From Spongiactinospora rosea (lineage in GTDB: Bacteria > Actinomycetota > Actinomycetes > Streptosporangiales > Streptosporangiaceae), in NCBI RefSeq assembly GCF_003315795.1, contig NZ_QMEY01000033.1, positions 1-64,000 on the forward strand: a DNA stretch of 64,000 bases, given 5' to 3'. Shown piece by piece: positions 16,855-25,820 of this stretch (positions are counted from its first letter, which is position 1; every line of letters begins with the position of its first letter). Made by a program: the position numbers and the translations under genes. Under the pieces are notes generated by a model. It saw only the letters and a list, made by a program, of their open reading frames with translations. It was not told the origin of the DNA and searched no databases.

Positions 16855-17799
16855 TCAGGCGCGTTGCGCCCTCGCGTAGAGGTCCTTGGCGGCGGCGCCG
16901 AGGTAGGGGCCGTACATCACGGTCTCGTCGTCGGTGTACTTGAAGCTGCTCACCGAGGTCAGCGTGCCGCGCCCGGTGCGCGCGTCGAAACCGGCGAGCC
17001 ACGGGCCGCCGCTGGCCCCGGCCGTCATGTCGCACGGCAGGCCCTGGTCGTGGGTCTGGCCGTGCGGGTCGGGCCGGGGCCGCCCGGCGCAGTAGACCAG
17101 CCGCCGCCCGTCGTACGGCGGGTCGGCGGGGAAGCCGAAGATGTGCGCGGCGCCGCCGCGCCGGACGTTGAAGGCGATCTCCTGGACGCCCGTGACGTCG
17201 GCGACGTGCCTGCCCCTGCGGGGGTTGAGCGCGACCATGCCGACGTCGTGGCTGTCGTCGCCGCGCTGGGACCACTGGCGCGGCACGAACATCCGGCGGG
17301 CGGTGAACGATCCGTACGGCCCGCCGCCGTCGCGGTAGCCGGGCACGAAGATCCAGTTGTCCGCCCACTCGCCCGTGCCGTCCTTGAGGCAGTGGCCCGC
17401 GGTCACCACGAGATCGCGGCTGGCGCTGCGCACGGTGCTGGCCGAGCAGACGAAGTCGCCGCCCGCCATCGTCAGGAAGACCCTGCCGGTCGTGCGGCCC
17501 ACCGACCCCGCCGCACCCCTGCCGGTCCACACCGCCCCGGCGGTGCTCTTCCCGGCCGGGGCGCGCAGGGCGGGGAGCGATGCCGCGAGCGGCGCGGCGG
17601 GCAGGGCCGCGGCCATGCGCCGGGGCGTCCAGTAACGCAGCACCCTGCGGCGCTCGGCCGCGCCCGGGGCGGCCTGGTGCTCCGCCGTACCGGTCGCGAC
17701 GGCGGGCCGGGCGGGGGCGGACGGGGGAGCCGTGAGGACGGCCGGGCCGGTGGTCGTCAGCAGGGTGGCGGCGGCGAGAAGGGGGAGACTCGGGGCCAT
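16855..17799 (-). CDS. Secreted trypsin-like serine protease
   Basis: 314 aa. The N-terminal hydrophobic segment (about 1-30) is a signal peptide, followed by a pro-region. A chymotrypsin-fold protease domain follows with the catalytic triad visible: His in VVTAGHC, Asp in SHDVGMVAL and Ser in TAGASGGPWL. Paired cysteines (FVCSAS with AGHC; YCAG with LPCDM) suggest two disulfides, consistent with secretion. Start ATG 17799. Substrate not predictable. Confidence 0.92.
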   Translation of the reverse strand: MAPSLPLLAAATLLTTTGPAVLTAPPSAPARPAVATGTAEHQAAPGAAERRRVLRYWTPRRMAAALPAAPLAASLPALRAPAGKSTAGAVWTGRGAAGSVGRTTGRVFLTMAGGDFVCSASTVRSASRDLVVTAGHCLKDGTGEWADNWIFVPGYRDGGGPYGSFTARRMFVPRQWSQRGDDSHDVGMVALNPRRGRHVADVTGVQEIAFNVRRGGAAHIFGFPADPPYDGRRLVYCAGRPRPDPHGQTHDQGLPCDMTAGASGGPWLAGFDARTGRGTLTSVSSFKYTDDETVMYGPYLGAAAKDLYARAQRA

Positions 17800-18012
17800 G
17801 AACCCGAGTATGGAATACGTATCGTGTTTTCGCCACTACTTTCGGTGAATCGTGCGTGGCTTATTCGGCGCTCGATCCTCGGTGAAATTGCCTAGGGCGG
17901 ATAAATCGGCGCTCGGGGCGCGTCACTTCATTTCTCGGCAGATGAAGCTCTGTATTCAGTTAATGCGGATATATCGCTTTAAGTGGATGCGGTGTGTCAA
18001 ATGCCACCGCGC

Positions 18013-18696
18013 CTAGGTCTGCTCGTCGAGCAGCCCGGCGTCGTGGGCCAGCAGGGCGATCTGGACCCGGTTGTTGAGGTCCAGCTTGGCCAGGATGCTG
18101 GACACGTGCGTCTTGATGGTCGGGACGCTCAGGTACAGCGTGGCGGCGATGTCGGCGTTGGACCGGCCCTGGCCGACGGCCACGGCGACCTCGCGTTCGC
18201 GGGCGTTCAGCCGCGCGAGGCGTTCGCGGGCAAGGTCGCGGCGGCGGTCCTGCCCCGACTCGGCCACCCGGGCGATCAACCGGCGGGTGACCCCGGGCGA
18301 GAGCACCGGATACCCCCTGGCGACCTGGCGGACCGCGGTGACGATCTCGCCCGGCGGCGTGTCCTTGAGCAGGAAGCCCGCCGCTCCCGCCCGCAGCGCC
18401 CGAAGGACGTGCTCGTCGGCGTCGAACGTGGTCAGCACGATGACCTCCGGCGCCCCTGCGCGCGCCCGCAGCGTCTCGGTGGCGGTCAGGCCGTCCATGC
18501 CCGGCATCCGGATGTCCATCAGGACCACGTCGGGCCCGTGCCGGGCGGCCATGGCCACGGCCTCGCCGCCGTCGCCCGCCTCGGCGACCACGCGGACGTC
18601 GGGCGCCCCGCCCAGCATCATCGTCAGCCCGGCCCGTACCAGCGGGTCGTCGTCCACGATGAGCACGCTCACTGTGCCCGGCTCCGGTGTCGTCAT
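18013..18696 (-). CDS. Two-component response regulator, NarL/LuxR type
   Basis: 227 aa. A receiver domain (VSVLIVDDDPLVRAGL, phosphoacceptor Asp in DVVLMDIRMPGMDG, LLKDTPPGE) is followed by a LuxR helix-turn-helix (LNAREREVAVAVGQGRSNADIAATLYLSVPTIKTHV, about residues 155-205). It overlaps the upstream histidine kinase gene by 4 bp, showing co-transcription and a cognate pair. Possible targets include its own operon and the neighbouring small membrane protein. Confidence 0.95.
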   Translation of the reverse strand: MTTPEPGTVSVLIVDDDPLVRAGLTMMLGGAPDVRVVAEAGDGGEAVAMAARHGPDVVLMDIRMPGMDGLTATETLRARAGAPEVIVLTTFDADEHVLRALRAGAAGFLLKDTPPGEIVTAVRQVARGYPVLSPGVTRRLIARVAESGQDRRRDLARERLARLNAREREVAVAVGQGRSNADIAATLYLSVPTIKTHVSSILAKLDLNNRVQIALLAHDAGLLDEQT

Positions 18697-19892
18697 GGCG
18701 GCCACGGTAGCCAGGCCGTCAGCAGCCAGCCGCCCTCGGGGGTCGGGCCGCGCGAAAGCCGCCCACCGGCCAGCGCGACCCGCTCGGCCAGCCCCGCGAG
18801 GCCCTGACCCGCGGAAGGCGGCACGCTGGTCCCCGCCGCGGGGTCCGGCGGCGTGTTGCGCACCTCGACGGTCAGGCCCTCCCCGGGCCCGCCCGTCACG
18901 GCGACCTCCACGGCCGCCCCGGGCGCGTGCTTGCGCGCGTTCGTCAGCGCCTCCTGGACGATCCGGTAGGTCGTACGACCGGCCGCGTCGGAGACCGGCC
19001 CCGGCGGCTCGCGGCGCAGTTCCACGGCCATGCCCGCGCGCCGGGACTCGGCCACCAGCGCCGGGAGGTCGGCCAGGGTCGGCTGCGGCAGCTCGCCCAC
19101 GGGCGCGCGCAGCACCCCGATCACCTCGCGAAGGTCCTGGAGCGCCCGGTGGGCGCTCTCCCTGATCACCGTGGCCGCGCGGGCGACGTCCTCGGCGGAG
19201 GCGTCCGGGCGGTACTCCAGCGCGCCCGCGTGCACGCTGAGCAGGGACAGCCGGTGGCCGAGCACGTCGTGGATCTCCCTGGCGATCTCCTCGCGGGCGT
19301 GGTGGCGGGCCTGCTCGGCGCGCAGCCGGGCCTCGGTCTCCGCCCGCTCCGCGCGGTCCTGCAGCGACCACAGCAGCCTGCGGCGGTGGTGGACGTACAG
19401 CCCCCAGCCCACCGCCGCCCCCTGTACGGCCAGTCCGAACAGCATGGTCACGAAGGCGGGCAGGTCGGGCTCCGGGCGCAGCACGACGTAGATGACGGTC
19501 GCCCCGAGGCTGAGCGGGAAGATCCGCCAGGTCACCGGCGGCGGCCGGTGCACCGCGACCGTGAACATCGACACCAGCAGCGCGCCCGCGACCAGCTCGG
19601 AGAACGTGGACAGCAGGATCAGCGCCACGGCCAGCTGGACCGGGAAGCGGCGGCGCAGCCACAGCGCGGCGCACCCCAGTACGCCCACCAGCTGGTCGAG
19701 GGCGAACAGCCACTCCGGGTGCTCGGGAACGGTCGCCGCCTCCACCCGCAGGACGACCTCCAGCAGGCCGAACAGCACCGCGAACAGGAACAGCGCCAGG
19801 TCCACGGCCCACTCGCGCAGGCCGCGCCTGCGGCGGGCGGCGGGCGTGCCGGGAGGGGGAGGGCCGAGGCCACTGGTCGCGGAGGCGTTCAT
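18693..19892 (-). CDS. Sensor histidine kinase, HisKA_3 (NarL-type)
   Basis: 399 aa. The N-terminal half has about four to five membrane segments (residues 28-165) without a large extracellular domain, then a coiled-coil linker, the HisKA_3 dimerisation box with the phosphorylated His in REEIAREIHDVLGHRLS, and a HATPase_c domain (YRIVQEALTNARKHA; GQGLAGLAERVALAGG). It phosphorylates the downstream regulator. It senses through the membrane region, a pattern seen in cell-envelope stress kinases; the signal is unknown. Confidence 0.95.
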   Translation of the reverse strand: MNASATSGLGPPPPGTPAARRRRGLREWAVDLALFLFAVLFGLLEVVLRVEAATVPEHPEWLFALDQLVGVLGCAALWLRRRFPVQLAVALILLSTFSELVAGALLVSMFTVAVHRPPPVTWRIFPLSLGATVIYVVLRPEPDLPAFVTMLFGLAVQGAAVGWGLYVHHRRRLLWSLQDRAERAETEARLRAEQARHHAREEIAREIHDVLGHRLSLLSVHAGALEYRPDASAEDVARAATVIRESAHRALQDLREVIGVLRAPVGELPQPTLADLPALVAESRRAGMAVELRREPPGPVSDAAGRTTYRIVQEALTNARKHAPGAAVEVAVTGGPGEGLTVEVRNTPPDPAAGTSVPPSAGQGLAGLAERVALAGGRLSRGPTPEGGWLLTAWLPWPP

Positions 19893-19944
19893 CCTGATCG
19901 GAGCCTATGCGCAGGCCGGGCGGGGGTGTCCGGGGCGGCCGGGG

Positions 19945-19980
19945 TTCGGTACCGAAGTCGGCGGGTCCGGTACTTTGGTC
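19945..19980 (-). promoter_or_regulatory. Candidate response-regulator box upstream of the kinase operon
   Basis: A perfect 12-bp palindrome TTCGGTACCGAA (19945-19956) is followed by a second CGGTAC (19968-19973). The two CGGTAC cores are 21 bp apart, two helical turns, as expected for tandem dimer binding. They lie about 55-80 bp upstream of the kinase start and between it and the divergent small membrane-protein gene, so either could be controlled. Confidence 0.5.
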
Positions 19981-20073
19981 GTACGCCCTCCCGGCGGGCG
20001 GCTCCGAGGGTCACCGGCCCGCGCGCCCGACGGCCGATCCGCGCGCCCCGGCCGCGTCCCTAGCGTGTCCGGT

Positions 20074-20304
20074 ATGCGAAAAGCCTTCCAGGTCGTAGGG
20101 GTGGTGCTGACCCTGCAGGGGATCAGCGGGGCCATCGACCACCTGGCCGTGCAGCCGATCATGGGAATCTTCCTCAACGTCTTCAACCGCCTGGTCATCC
20201 CGCGGCTGGAGTTCCTGACCGGCTACGAGTTGTACGCGAACCTCACGCTCGCCCTGTTCGGCATCGCCGTATTCGTAGCGGCCACAAGGGTCGACTCGTC
20301 GTGA
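20074..20304 (+). CDS. Small membrane protein of unknown function
   Basis: 76 aa with two hydrophobic segments (residues about 5-38 and 55-71). It is not a family I recognise. The ATG at 20074 gives [11 protein letters not shown]. It is divergent from the two-component operon and its stop overlaps the dxr GTG by 4 bp (gtga), so it is probably translationally coupled with dxr. Confidence 0.75.
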   Translation: MRKAFQVVGVVLTLQGISGAIDHLAVQPIMGIFLNVFNRLVIPRLEFLTGYELYANLTLALFGIAVFVAATRVDSS

Positions 20305-21515
20305 CGGCCCGCCCGGGCAGGGACAATGGGGTGGTGCAGTCAGATATCACGCGCTCTGTCTCCGTGCTGGGATCGACCGGGTCGATCGGCACCCAGGCCC
20401 TCGATGTGATCGGCCGCAATCCGGGGAGGTTCACGGTCGCCGGGCTGGCCGCAGGCGGCGGCAGGGTCGGCCTGCTGGCCGAGCAGGCGGCGCGGACGGG
20501 GGCGGCGGTGGTGGCCGTCGCCGACGAGGGGGCGGTGCCCGAGCTGCGCGAGGCGCTGGCCGCCCACGGCGTGTCGCCCACCGTCCTGGCCGGTGAGGAG
20601 GGCGTGGCCGAGGTCGCCGCCCGGCCGTGCGACGTGGTGCTCAACGGCATCACCGGGGCGCTCGGGCTCACCTCGACTCTGGCCGCGCTGGAGGCCGGGC
20701 GGGTGCTGGCGCTGGCCAACAAGGAGTCGCTGATCATGGGCGGCGCCCTGGTCAAGCGGCTGGCCAAGCCGGGCGCGCTGATCCCGGTCGATTCGGAGCA
20801 CTCGGCGCTGGCGCAGTGCCTGTGGGCGGCGACGCCGAGCGGTGAGGACGCCCGGGCCGTACGCCGGCTGATCGTCACCGCCAGCGGCGGGCCGTTCCGC
20901 GGGCGCAGGCGCGCGGAGCTGGGCGATGTCACCCCGGAGCAGGCGCTGGCCCACCCAACCTGGTCGATGGGCCCGGTCGTCACGATCAACTCGGCCACGC
21001 TGGTCAACAAGGGCCTTGAGGTCATCGAGGCCGACCTGCTGTTCGATGTCGGCTTCGACCGGATCACGGTCGTCGTCCATCCGCAGTCGGTGATCCACTC
21101 GATGGTGGAGTTCGTGGACGGCGCGGTGATCGCCCAGGCCAGCCCACCCGACATGCGGCTGCCGATCGCGCTGGCGCTCGGCTGGCCCGAGCGGGTGCCC
21201 GACGCCGCGCCCACGGTGGCCTGGGACGTCGCCCAGTCCTGGACGTTCGAGCCGCTGGACGAGGAGGCGTTCCCCTCGGTGGCGCTGGCCCGGCACGTCG
21301 GCACCCAGGGCGGCACCGCCCCGGCCGTTTACAACGCGGCCAACGAAGTGTGTGTGGAGGCGTTCGTACAGCGGCGCCTGCCGTTCCTCGGCATCGTGGA
21401 CACCGTGGCCAAGGTGGTCTCCGAGCATGGTGTGACCCAGGCGGGCACGGTCGAGGAGGTGCTCGCGGCCGACGCGTGGGCCCGCGCGCGGGCCGGTGAG
21501 CTGGCCGGTCGCTGA
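20301..21515 (+). CDS. dxr: 1-deoxy-D-xylulose 5-phosphate reductoisomerase
   Basis: 404 aa. It converts DXP to MEP with NADPH, the second step of the MEP isoprenoid pathway. Signatures are the NADPH site [42 protein letters not shown] (metal ligands) and [17 protein letters not shown]. Start GTG 20301 overlaps the previous stop; GTG 20331 is also possible. The usual downstream neighbour, a site-2 protease gene, is missing: ispG follows after 229 bp. Confidence 0.97.
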   Translation: MTARPGRDNGVVQSDITRSVSVLGSTGSIGTQALDVIGRNPGRFTVAGLAAGGGRVGLLAEQAARTGAAVVAVADEGAVPELREALAAHGVSPTVLAGEEGVAEVAARPCDVVLNGITGALGLTSTLAALEAGRVLALANKESLIMGGALVKRLAKPGALIPVDSEHSALAQCLWAATPSGEDARAVRRLIVTASGGPFRGRRRAELGDVTPEQALAHPTWSMGPVVTINSATLVNKGLEVIEADLLFDVGFDRITVVVHPQSVIHSMVEFVDGAVIAQASPPDMRLPIALALGWPERVPDAAPTVAWDVAQSWTFEPLDEEAFPSVALARHVGTQGGTAPAVYNAANEVCVEAFVQRRLPFLGIVDTVAKVVSEHGVTQAGTVEEVLAADAWARARAGELAGR

Positions 21516-21627
21516 GTGAAAGCCGACGATGATCGAGCGCGATCGAGCGGATTGAAGTGACGTATCACATCATGTGTTAGTAAATCGGACAGCCCGATAT
21601 GGCGATTAGGGGATGAACGGCTATCTA

Positions 21628-21640
21628 CGTCACAGTGACG
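21628..21640. promoter_or_regulatory. Palindrome in the dxr-ispG gap
   Basis: CGTCACAGTGACG is a perfect 6+1+6 palindrome about 105 bp before ispG. A TAGACT hexamer at 21679-21684 could be a -10 element for an independent ispG promoter. Operator function is inferred only from symmetry and position. Confidence 0.35.
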
Positions 21641-21744
21641 GTTGTTACCTTCGCGGGCCGTGCGTTCGCCGGACTACCTAGACTGTTGGCGTACGAATGC
21701 GGCTGCCAGGGCCCGTTGCGACACTAACCAGTCAAGGTGCTGAG

Positions 21745-22914
21745 ATGTCTATTGATCTTGGGATCCCCTCCGTGCGCACCCGGCCCCTCGCCGAGCGCAG
21801 GAAATCACGGCAGATCATGGTCGGATCGGTCCCGGTGGGCGGCGACGCCCCCGTTTCGGTCCAGTCCATGACGACGACCGTGACCGCCGACGTCAACGCG
21901 ACCTTGCAGCAGATCGCGGAGCTGACCGCGTCCGGGTGCCAGATCGTGCGGGTGGCCGTGCCCTCCCAGGACGACGCGGACGCGCTGCCGATCATCGCCA
22001 GGAAGTCGCAGATCCCGGTGATCGCCGACATCCACTTCCAGCCGAAGTACGTCTTCGCCGCGATCGAGGCGGGCTGCGCCGCCGTACGCGTCAACCCGGG
22101 CAACATCAAGAAGTTCGACGACAAGGTCGGCGAGATCGCCAGGGCCGCCGCCGACCACGGCGTGCCGATCCGGATCGGCGTCAACGCCGGGTCCCTGGAC
22201 CCGCGCCTGCTGCAGAAGTACGGCAAGGCCACCCCCGAGGCGCTGGTGGAGTCCGCGCTGTGGGAGTGCTCGCTGTTCGAGGAGCACGGCTTCCGGGACA
22301 TCAAGATCTCCGTCAAGCACCACGACCCCGTCGTGATGATCCAGGCGTACCGGCAGCTCGCCGAGAAGTGCGACTACCCGCTGCACCTCGGCGTCACCGA
22401 GGCGGGCCCGGCCTTCCAGGGCACGATCAAGTCGGCGGTCGCCTTCGGCGCGCTGCTCGCCGAGGGCATCGGCGACACCATCCGGGTGTCGCTGTCGGCC
22501 CCGCCGGTGGAGGAGGTCAAGGTCGGCATCGGCATCCTGGAGTCGCTCAACCTCCGCGAGCGCGGCCTGGAGATCGTCTCCTGCCCCTCCTGCGGACGCG
22601 CCCAGGTCGATGTCTACACCCTGGCCGACCAGGTGCACGCCGGGCTCGACGGGCTCAAGGTCCCGCTCAGGGTCGCCGTGATGGGCTGCGTCGTCAACGG
22701 CCCGGGGGAGGCGCGCGAGGCCGACCTCGGGGTGGCCTCCGGCAACGGCAAGGGCCAGATCTTCGTCAAGGGCGAGGTCATCAAGACCGTGCCGGAGTCG
22801 CAGATCGTGGAGACCCTGATCGAGGAGGCCCTGCGGCTCGCCGAGGAGATGGGCGTCGACGTCGATCTCGACGACGACGGGACCGCGACCGGGCCGGAGG
22901 TCGTCGTCGGCTGA
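21745..22914 (+). CDS. ispG: 4-hydroxy-3-methylbut-2-en-1-yl diphosphate synthase
   Basis: 389 aa. A [4Fe-4S] enzyme converting MEcPP to HMBPP in the MEP pathway. The TIM-barrel part includes [17 protein letters not shown] and [12 protein letters not shown]; the cluster cysteines are in SCPSCGRA and GCVVNGPGE. Start ATG 21745 (MSIDLGIPS) has an aaggtg SD; upstream ATG 21697 lacks homology. It works with dxr earlier in the pathway. Its acidic C-terminal tail is usual in actinobacteria. Confidence 0.97.
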   Translation: MSIDLGIPSVRTRPLAERRKSRQIMVGSVPVGGDAPVSVQSMTTTVTADVNATLQQIAELTASGCQIVRVAVPSQDDADALPIIARKSQIPVIADIHFQPKYVFAAIEAGCAAVRVNPGNIKKFDDKVGEIARAAADHGVPIRIGVNAGSLDPRLLQKYGKATPEALVESALWECSLFEEHGFRDIKISVKHHDPVVMIQAYRQLAEKCDYPLHLGVTEAGPAFQGTIKSAVAFGALLAEGIGDTIRVSLSAPPVEEVKVGIGILESLNLRERGLEIVSCPSCGRAQVDVYTLADQVHAGLDGLKVPLRVAVMGCVVNGPGEAREADLGVASGNGKGQIFVKGEVIKTVPESQIVETLIEEALRLAEEMGVDVDLDDDGTATGPEVVVG

Positions 22915-23050
22915 CCGCCCGCGGGCCCGCCGCCGCGCGCCGCGCAATGGATCGATCACAGGTTGGCAATCATTGGCCATGACCCTATGTGAGCGAGCGG
23001 TGACTTAGGGGAACATCACCTCTGTCGAATGAGCAGAGGAGAGCTGTCGA

Positions 23051-24748
23051 GTGAAGCGCGTCGTCGGAGTTGTCGCGGGCGTTGCGGTACTTACCTTGGG
23101 GATGGGGGGCGTGCCCGGCGGAGCGGCCGGCGCCGACGGCGATCCCAGGGGCGTGGACGGCGGGCGAGCGGGACCGGGCTCCGGCTCCTCCGCGGGGCCG
23201 GACGATCCGATCTGGCCGGGACGGACTCCGGTGGGCAAGGGCGCCCCGAGGCCGTCCACGCTCGCCTGGCGGCCCTGCCCGGAGCCTGCCAAGCGGCACA
23301 CCGCGGCCCGGATGCCAGGCCACTCCGTGCTCGCCGGCACGCGGACGGCTCCGGCGCAGAAGGTCGAGTGCGCGACCCTGCGGGTGCCGCTCGACCACCG
23401 GGAGCCGTACGGCCAGACCATCGAGCTGGCGCTCAACCGGGTGCGGGGCACCGCCTCGCGCGACCACAACCACCTGGGCGCGCTGCTGGTCAACCCGGGC
23501 GGCCCCGGGGCGTCAGGGCGCGACCTGGCCAGGCACGTCGCGGCGGGGCTGCCCGCCACGCTCGCCGAGCGGTTCGACGTGATCGGGTTCGACCCGCGCG
23601 GCGTCGGGGCCAGCAAGCCCGCGCTGACCTGCGTGGACGCCAAGGCCTACTACGCCCCGCCGCGCCTCGACCACGTGCCGCGCGGCGCGGCCCAGGAGCA
23701 GCGGCTGCTCGCCCAGGCCAGGGAGTACGCCGCCGCGTGCGGCAACCGCTGGTCGTGGATGCTGCCGCACATGACGACGGAGAACTCCGCGCGCGACATC
23801 GAGGCGATCAGGACGGCGCTCGGCGAGGAGAAGATCAGCTACCTCGGCTACTCCTACGGCACCTATCTCGGGGCCGTCTACGCCAGCCTCTACCCGTCCA
23901 GGATCAGGCGGCTGGTGCTGGACAGCTCGGTCGATCCGCAGGGCGTCTGGTACAAGGCCAACCTCGCCCAGGACTACGCCTTCGAACAGCGCCACCGCGC
24001 CTTCCTGGCCTGGGTGGCCCGGCACAACCGGGTCTACCGGCTCGGCGCGAAGGCGACCGACGTCCGCTTCGCCTGGTACTCGATGCGCGACCGGCTGCGC
24101 GGCCGTCCGGCGGGCGGGCTGGTCGGGCCGAGCGAGCTGGACGACATCTACACCGTGGCCGGATACTCCGACCGGGTGTGGCCGTCGCTGGCCGAGGCGT
24201 TCTCCGCGTACGTCCGCAAGGGCGGCACCAAGAGCCTGATCGACGCCTACCACCGGCACGGCGAGAACGACGCCGGCGCCGAGAACAACTACGCGGTCTA
24301 CCTGAGCGTGCAGTGCCGCGACGCCGCCTGGCCCCGCGAGTGGAGCGCCTGGCGCGCCGACACCACCGAGATCCACGCCAAGGCGCCCTTCCTGGCCTGG
24401 CCGAACACCTGGTACAACGCCCCGTGCGCGTCCTGGCCGGTGCCCGCCGCCGGGCCCGTGCGGGTCAGGTCCAGCCGGGCGCTGCCGCCGATCCTGATGC
24501 TCCAGACCCGGCACGACGCCGCCACGCCGTACGCGGGGGCGCTGCGCCTGCGCCGCGCGCTCGGCACGGCCAGCATGGTCCTGGAAGGCGGCGGCAACCA
24601 CGGCGCCGGACTCGCCGGAAACGCCTGCGTCGACCGCTACCTGGTCGCCTACCTGCGCGAAGGCGCCCTGCCCGCGCGCAAGAGCGCCGCGCCGGACGCC
24701 AAGTGCCCGGCGGGCGCGGCCCCCACGCCGACCGCCGCCGCGAGCTGA
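23051..24748 (+). CDS. Secreted alpha/beta hydrolase, tripeptidyl aminopeptidase (S33) type
   Basis: 565 aa. A signal peptide (residues 1-26) is followed by a G/P-rich stretch and an alpha/beta-hydrolase domain with oxyanion region LLVNPGGPGASG, nucleophile elbow GYSYGT and a C-terminal TAP-like domain carrying Asp (LQTRHDAATPYAGA) and the catalytic His (EGGGNHGAG). Streptomyces SlpD/SlpE and Tap enzymes have this layout and remove tripeptides from exported proteins or peptides. GTG 23051 has a gaggag SD. It lies between ispG and the GNAT, an unusual guest position. Confidence 0.92.
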   Translation: MKRVVGVVAGVAVLTLGMGGVPGGAAGADGDPRGVDGGRAGPGSGSSAGPDDPIWPGRTPVGKGAPRPSTLAWRPCPEPAKRHTAARMPGHSVLAGTRTAPAQKVECATLRVPLDHREPYGQTIELALNRVRGTASRDHNHLGALLVNPGGPGASGRDLARHVAAGLPATLAERFDVIGFDPRGVGASKPALTCVDAKAYYAPPRLDHVPRGAAQEQRLLAQAREYAAACGNRWSWMLPHMTTENSARDIEAIRTALGEEKISYLGYSYGTYLGAVYASLYPSRIRRLVLDSSVDPQGVWYKANLAQDYAFEQRHRAFLAWVARHNRVYRLGAKATDVRFAWYSMRDRLRGRPAGGLVGPSELDDIYTVAGYSDRVWPSLAEAFSAYVRKGGTKSLIDAYHRHGENDAGAENNYAVYLSVQCRDAAWPREWSAWRADTTEIHAKAPFLAWPNTWYNAPCASWPVPAAGPVRVRSSRALPPILMLQTRHDAATPYAGALRLRRALGTASMVLEGGGNHGAGLAGNACVDRYLVAYLREGALPARKSAAPDAKCPAGAAPTPTAAAS

Positions 24749-24853
24749 CACAGGAGGTCGGGAGACTTCGGGGAGGCGCCTCAGGGGGCGGTATCGATTT
24801 GGGGGTCTGCGTCGGTTCCTGCCAAATTCGGGGAGGTCGCGTACGCTTGGCGC

Positions 24854-25699
24854 GTGATGCTGCGAACATCGGCGTCGCGCGTGCTCGACGACAACGATCG
24901 TGAAGAAGTGCTGGCCCTTCTCGACCTCGATCCTGTCGCCAACGTCTTCGTCGCCTCCAGGGTGCGCTCGGTGGGCCTGAACTCGGCCAGGCTCGGCGGG
25001 CAGATGTGGGGATTCGGCCCGCGCGGCGGACTGACCTCACTGTGCTACGCCGGTGCCAACCTGGTGCCCGTCAACGCGGGCCAGGAGGCCGTACAGGCCT
25101 TCGCCGAGCGCGCCCGCAGGCAGGGCAGGCGCTGCTCCTCGATCGTGGGCCCGGTGCAGGCCGTCGAGCCGATGTGGGAGATCCTGCAACCGTACTGGGG
25201 CCCGGCCCGCGCGATCCGCTGGCAGCAGCCGGTCATGCGGATCTCGTCGGCCCCGCTGGCCGCCCCCGACCCGCTGGTGCGCCGGGTGCGGCCGGACGAG
25301 TTCGACGCGCTGCTGCCCGCGTGCGTGGCGATGTTCACCGAGGAGGTCGGCGTCTCCCCGGACACCGGCGACGGCGGTGCCCTGTACCGCACCCGGGTGG
25401 CCGAGCTGATCCGGATCGGCCGCTCCTACGCCCGGCTGGACGGCCGGCAGGTGGTGTTCAAGGCCGAGATCGGGGCGGTGACCCCGCAGGCGTGCCAGAT
25501 CCAGGGGGTGTGGGTGCACCCCGAGCGGCGCGGCCAGGGGCACGCGGTGGCCGGGATGGCCGCGGTGGTGGACCAGGCGCTGCGATACTTCGCGCCGGTC
25601 GTCACGCTCTACGTCAACGACTTCAACAGCCCGGCCAGGGCGGTGTACCGCAAGGTGGGGTTCACCGAGGTCGGCACCTTCATGTCGGTGCTCTTCTGA
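24854..25699 (+). CDS. GNAT acetyltransferase with DUF4081 domain
   Basis: 281 aa. The N-terminal DUF4081-like half (FVASRVRSVGLNSARLGGQMWGF) is followed by a GNAT fold with the acetyl-CoA loop VWVHPERRGQGHAVAGM and the closing LYVNDFNSPARAVYRKVGF. Homologues sit after ispG in many actinobacteria (Rv2867c position in Mycobacterium); substrate unknown. A TACGCT hexamer at 24848-24853 directly precedes the start area, suggesting a leaderless or short-leader transcript. GTG 24854 or ATG 24857 may be used. Confidence 0.9.
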   Translation: MMLRTSASRVLDDNDREEVLALLDLDPVANVFVASRVRSVGLNSARLGGQMWGFGPRGGLTSLCYAGANLVPVNAGQEAVQAFAERARRQGRRCSSIVGPVQAVEPMWEILQPYWGPARAIRWQQPVMRISSAPLAAPDPLVRRVRPDEFDALLPACVAMFTEEVGVSPDTGDGGALYRTRVAELIRIGRSYARLDGRQVVFKAEIGAVTPQACQIQGVWVHPERRGQGHAVAGMAAVVDQALRYFAPVVTLYVNDFNSPARAVYRKVGFTEVGTFMSVLF

Positions 25700-25820
25700 T
25701 CCTTCGCCCGGCCCCGGTCTCGCCTGGTGGATACATGCAGGTGATGGCCGTTGACGGCGGCTGGTCCGGCCCCTTTCAGTAGAGGGGCGACCATTGGGTG
25801 GCGGCGAGGGGAGGCTGCCG

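Noticed and set aside
18693-19812. Single fused kinase-regulator protein on the minus strand
   Set aside because: The long frame reaching into the kinase is not the kinase frame; the kinase has its own frame and stop overlapping the regulator ATG by 4 bp.
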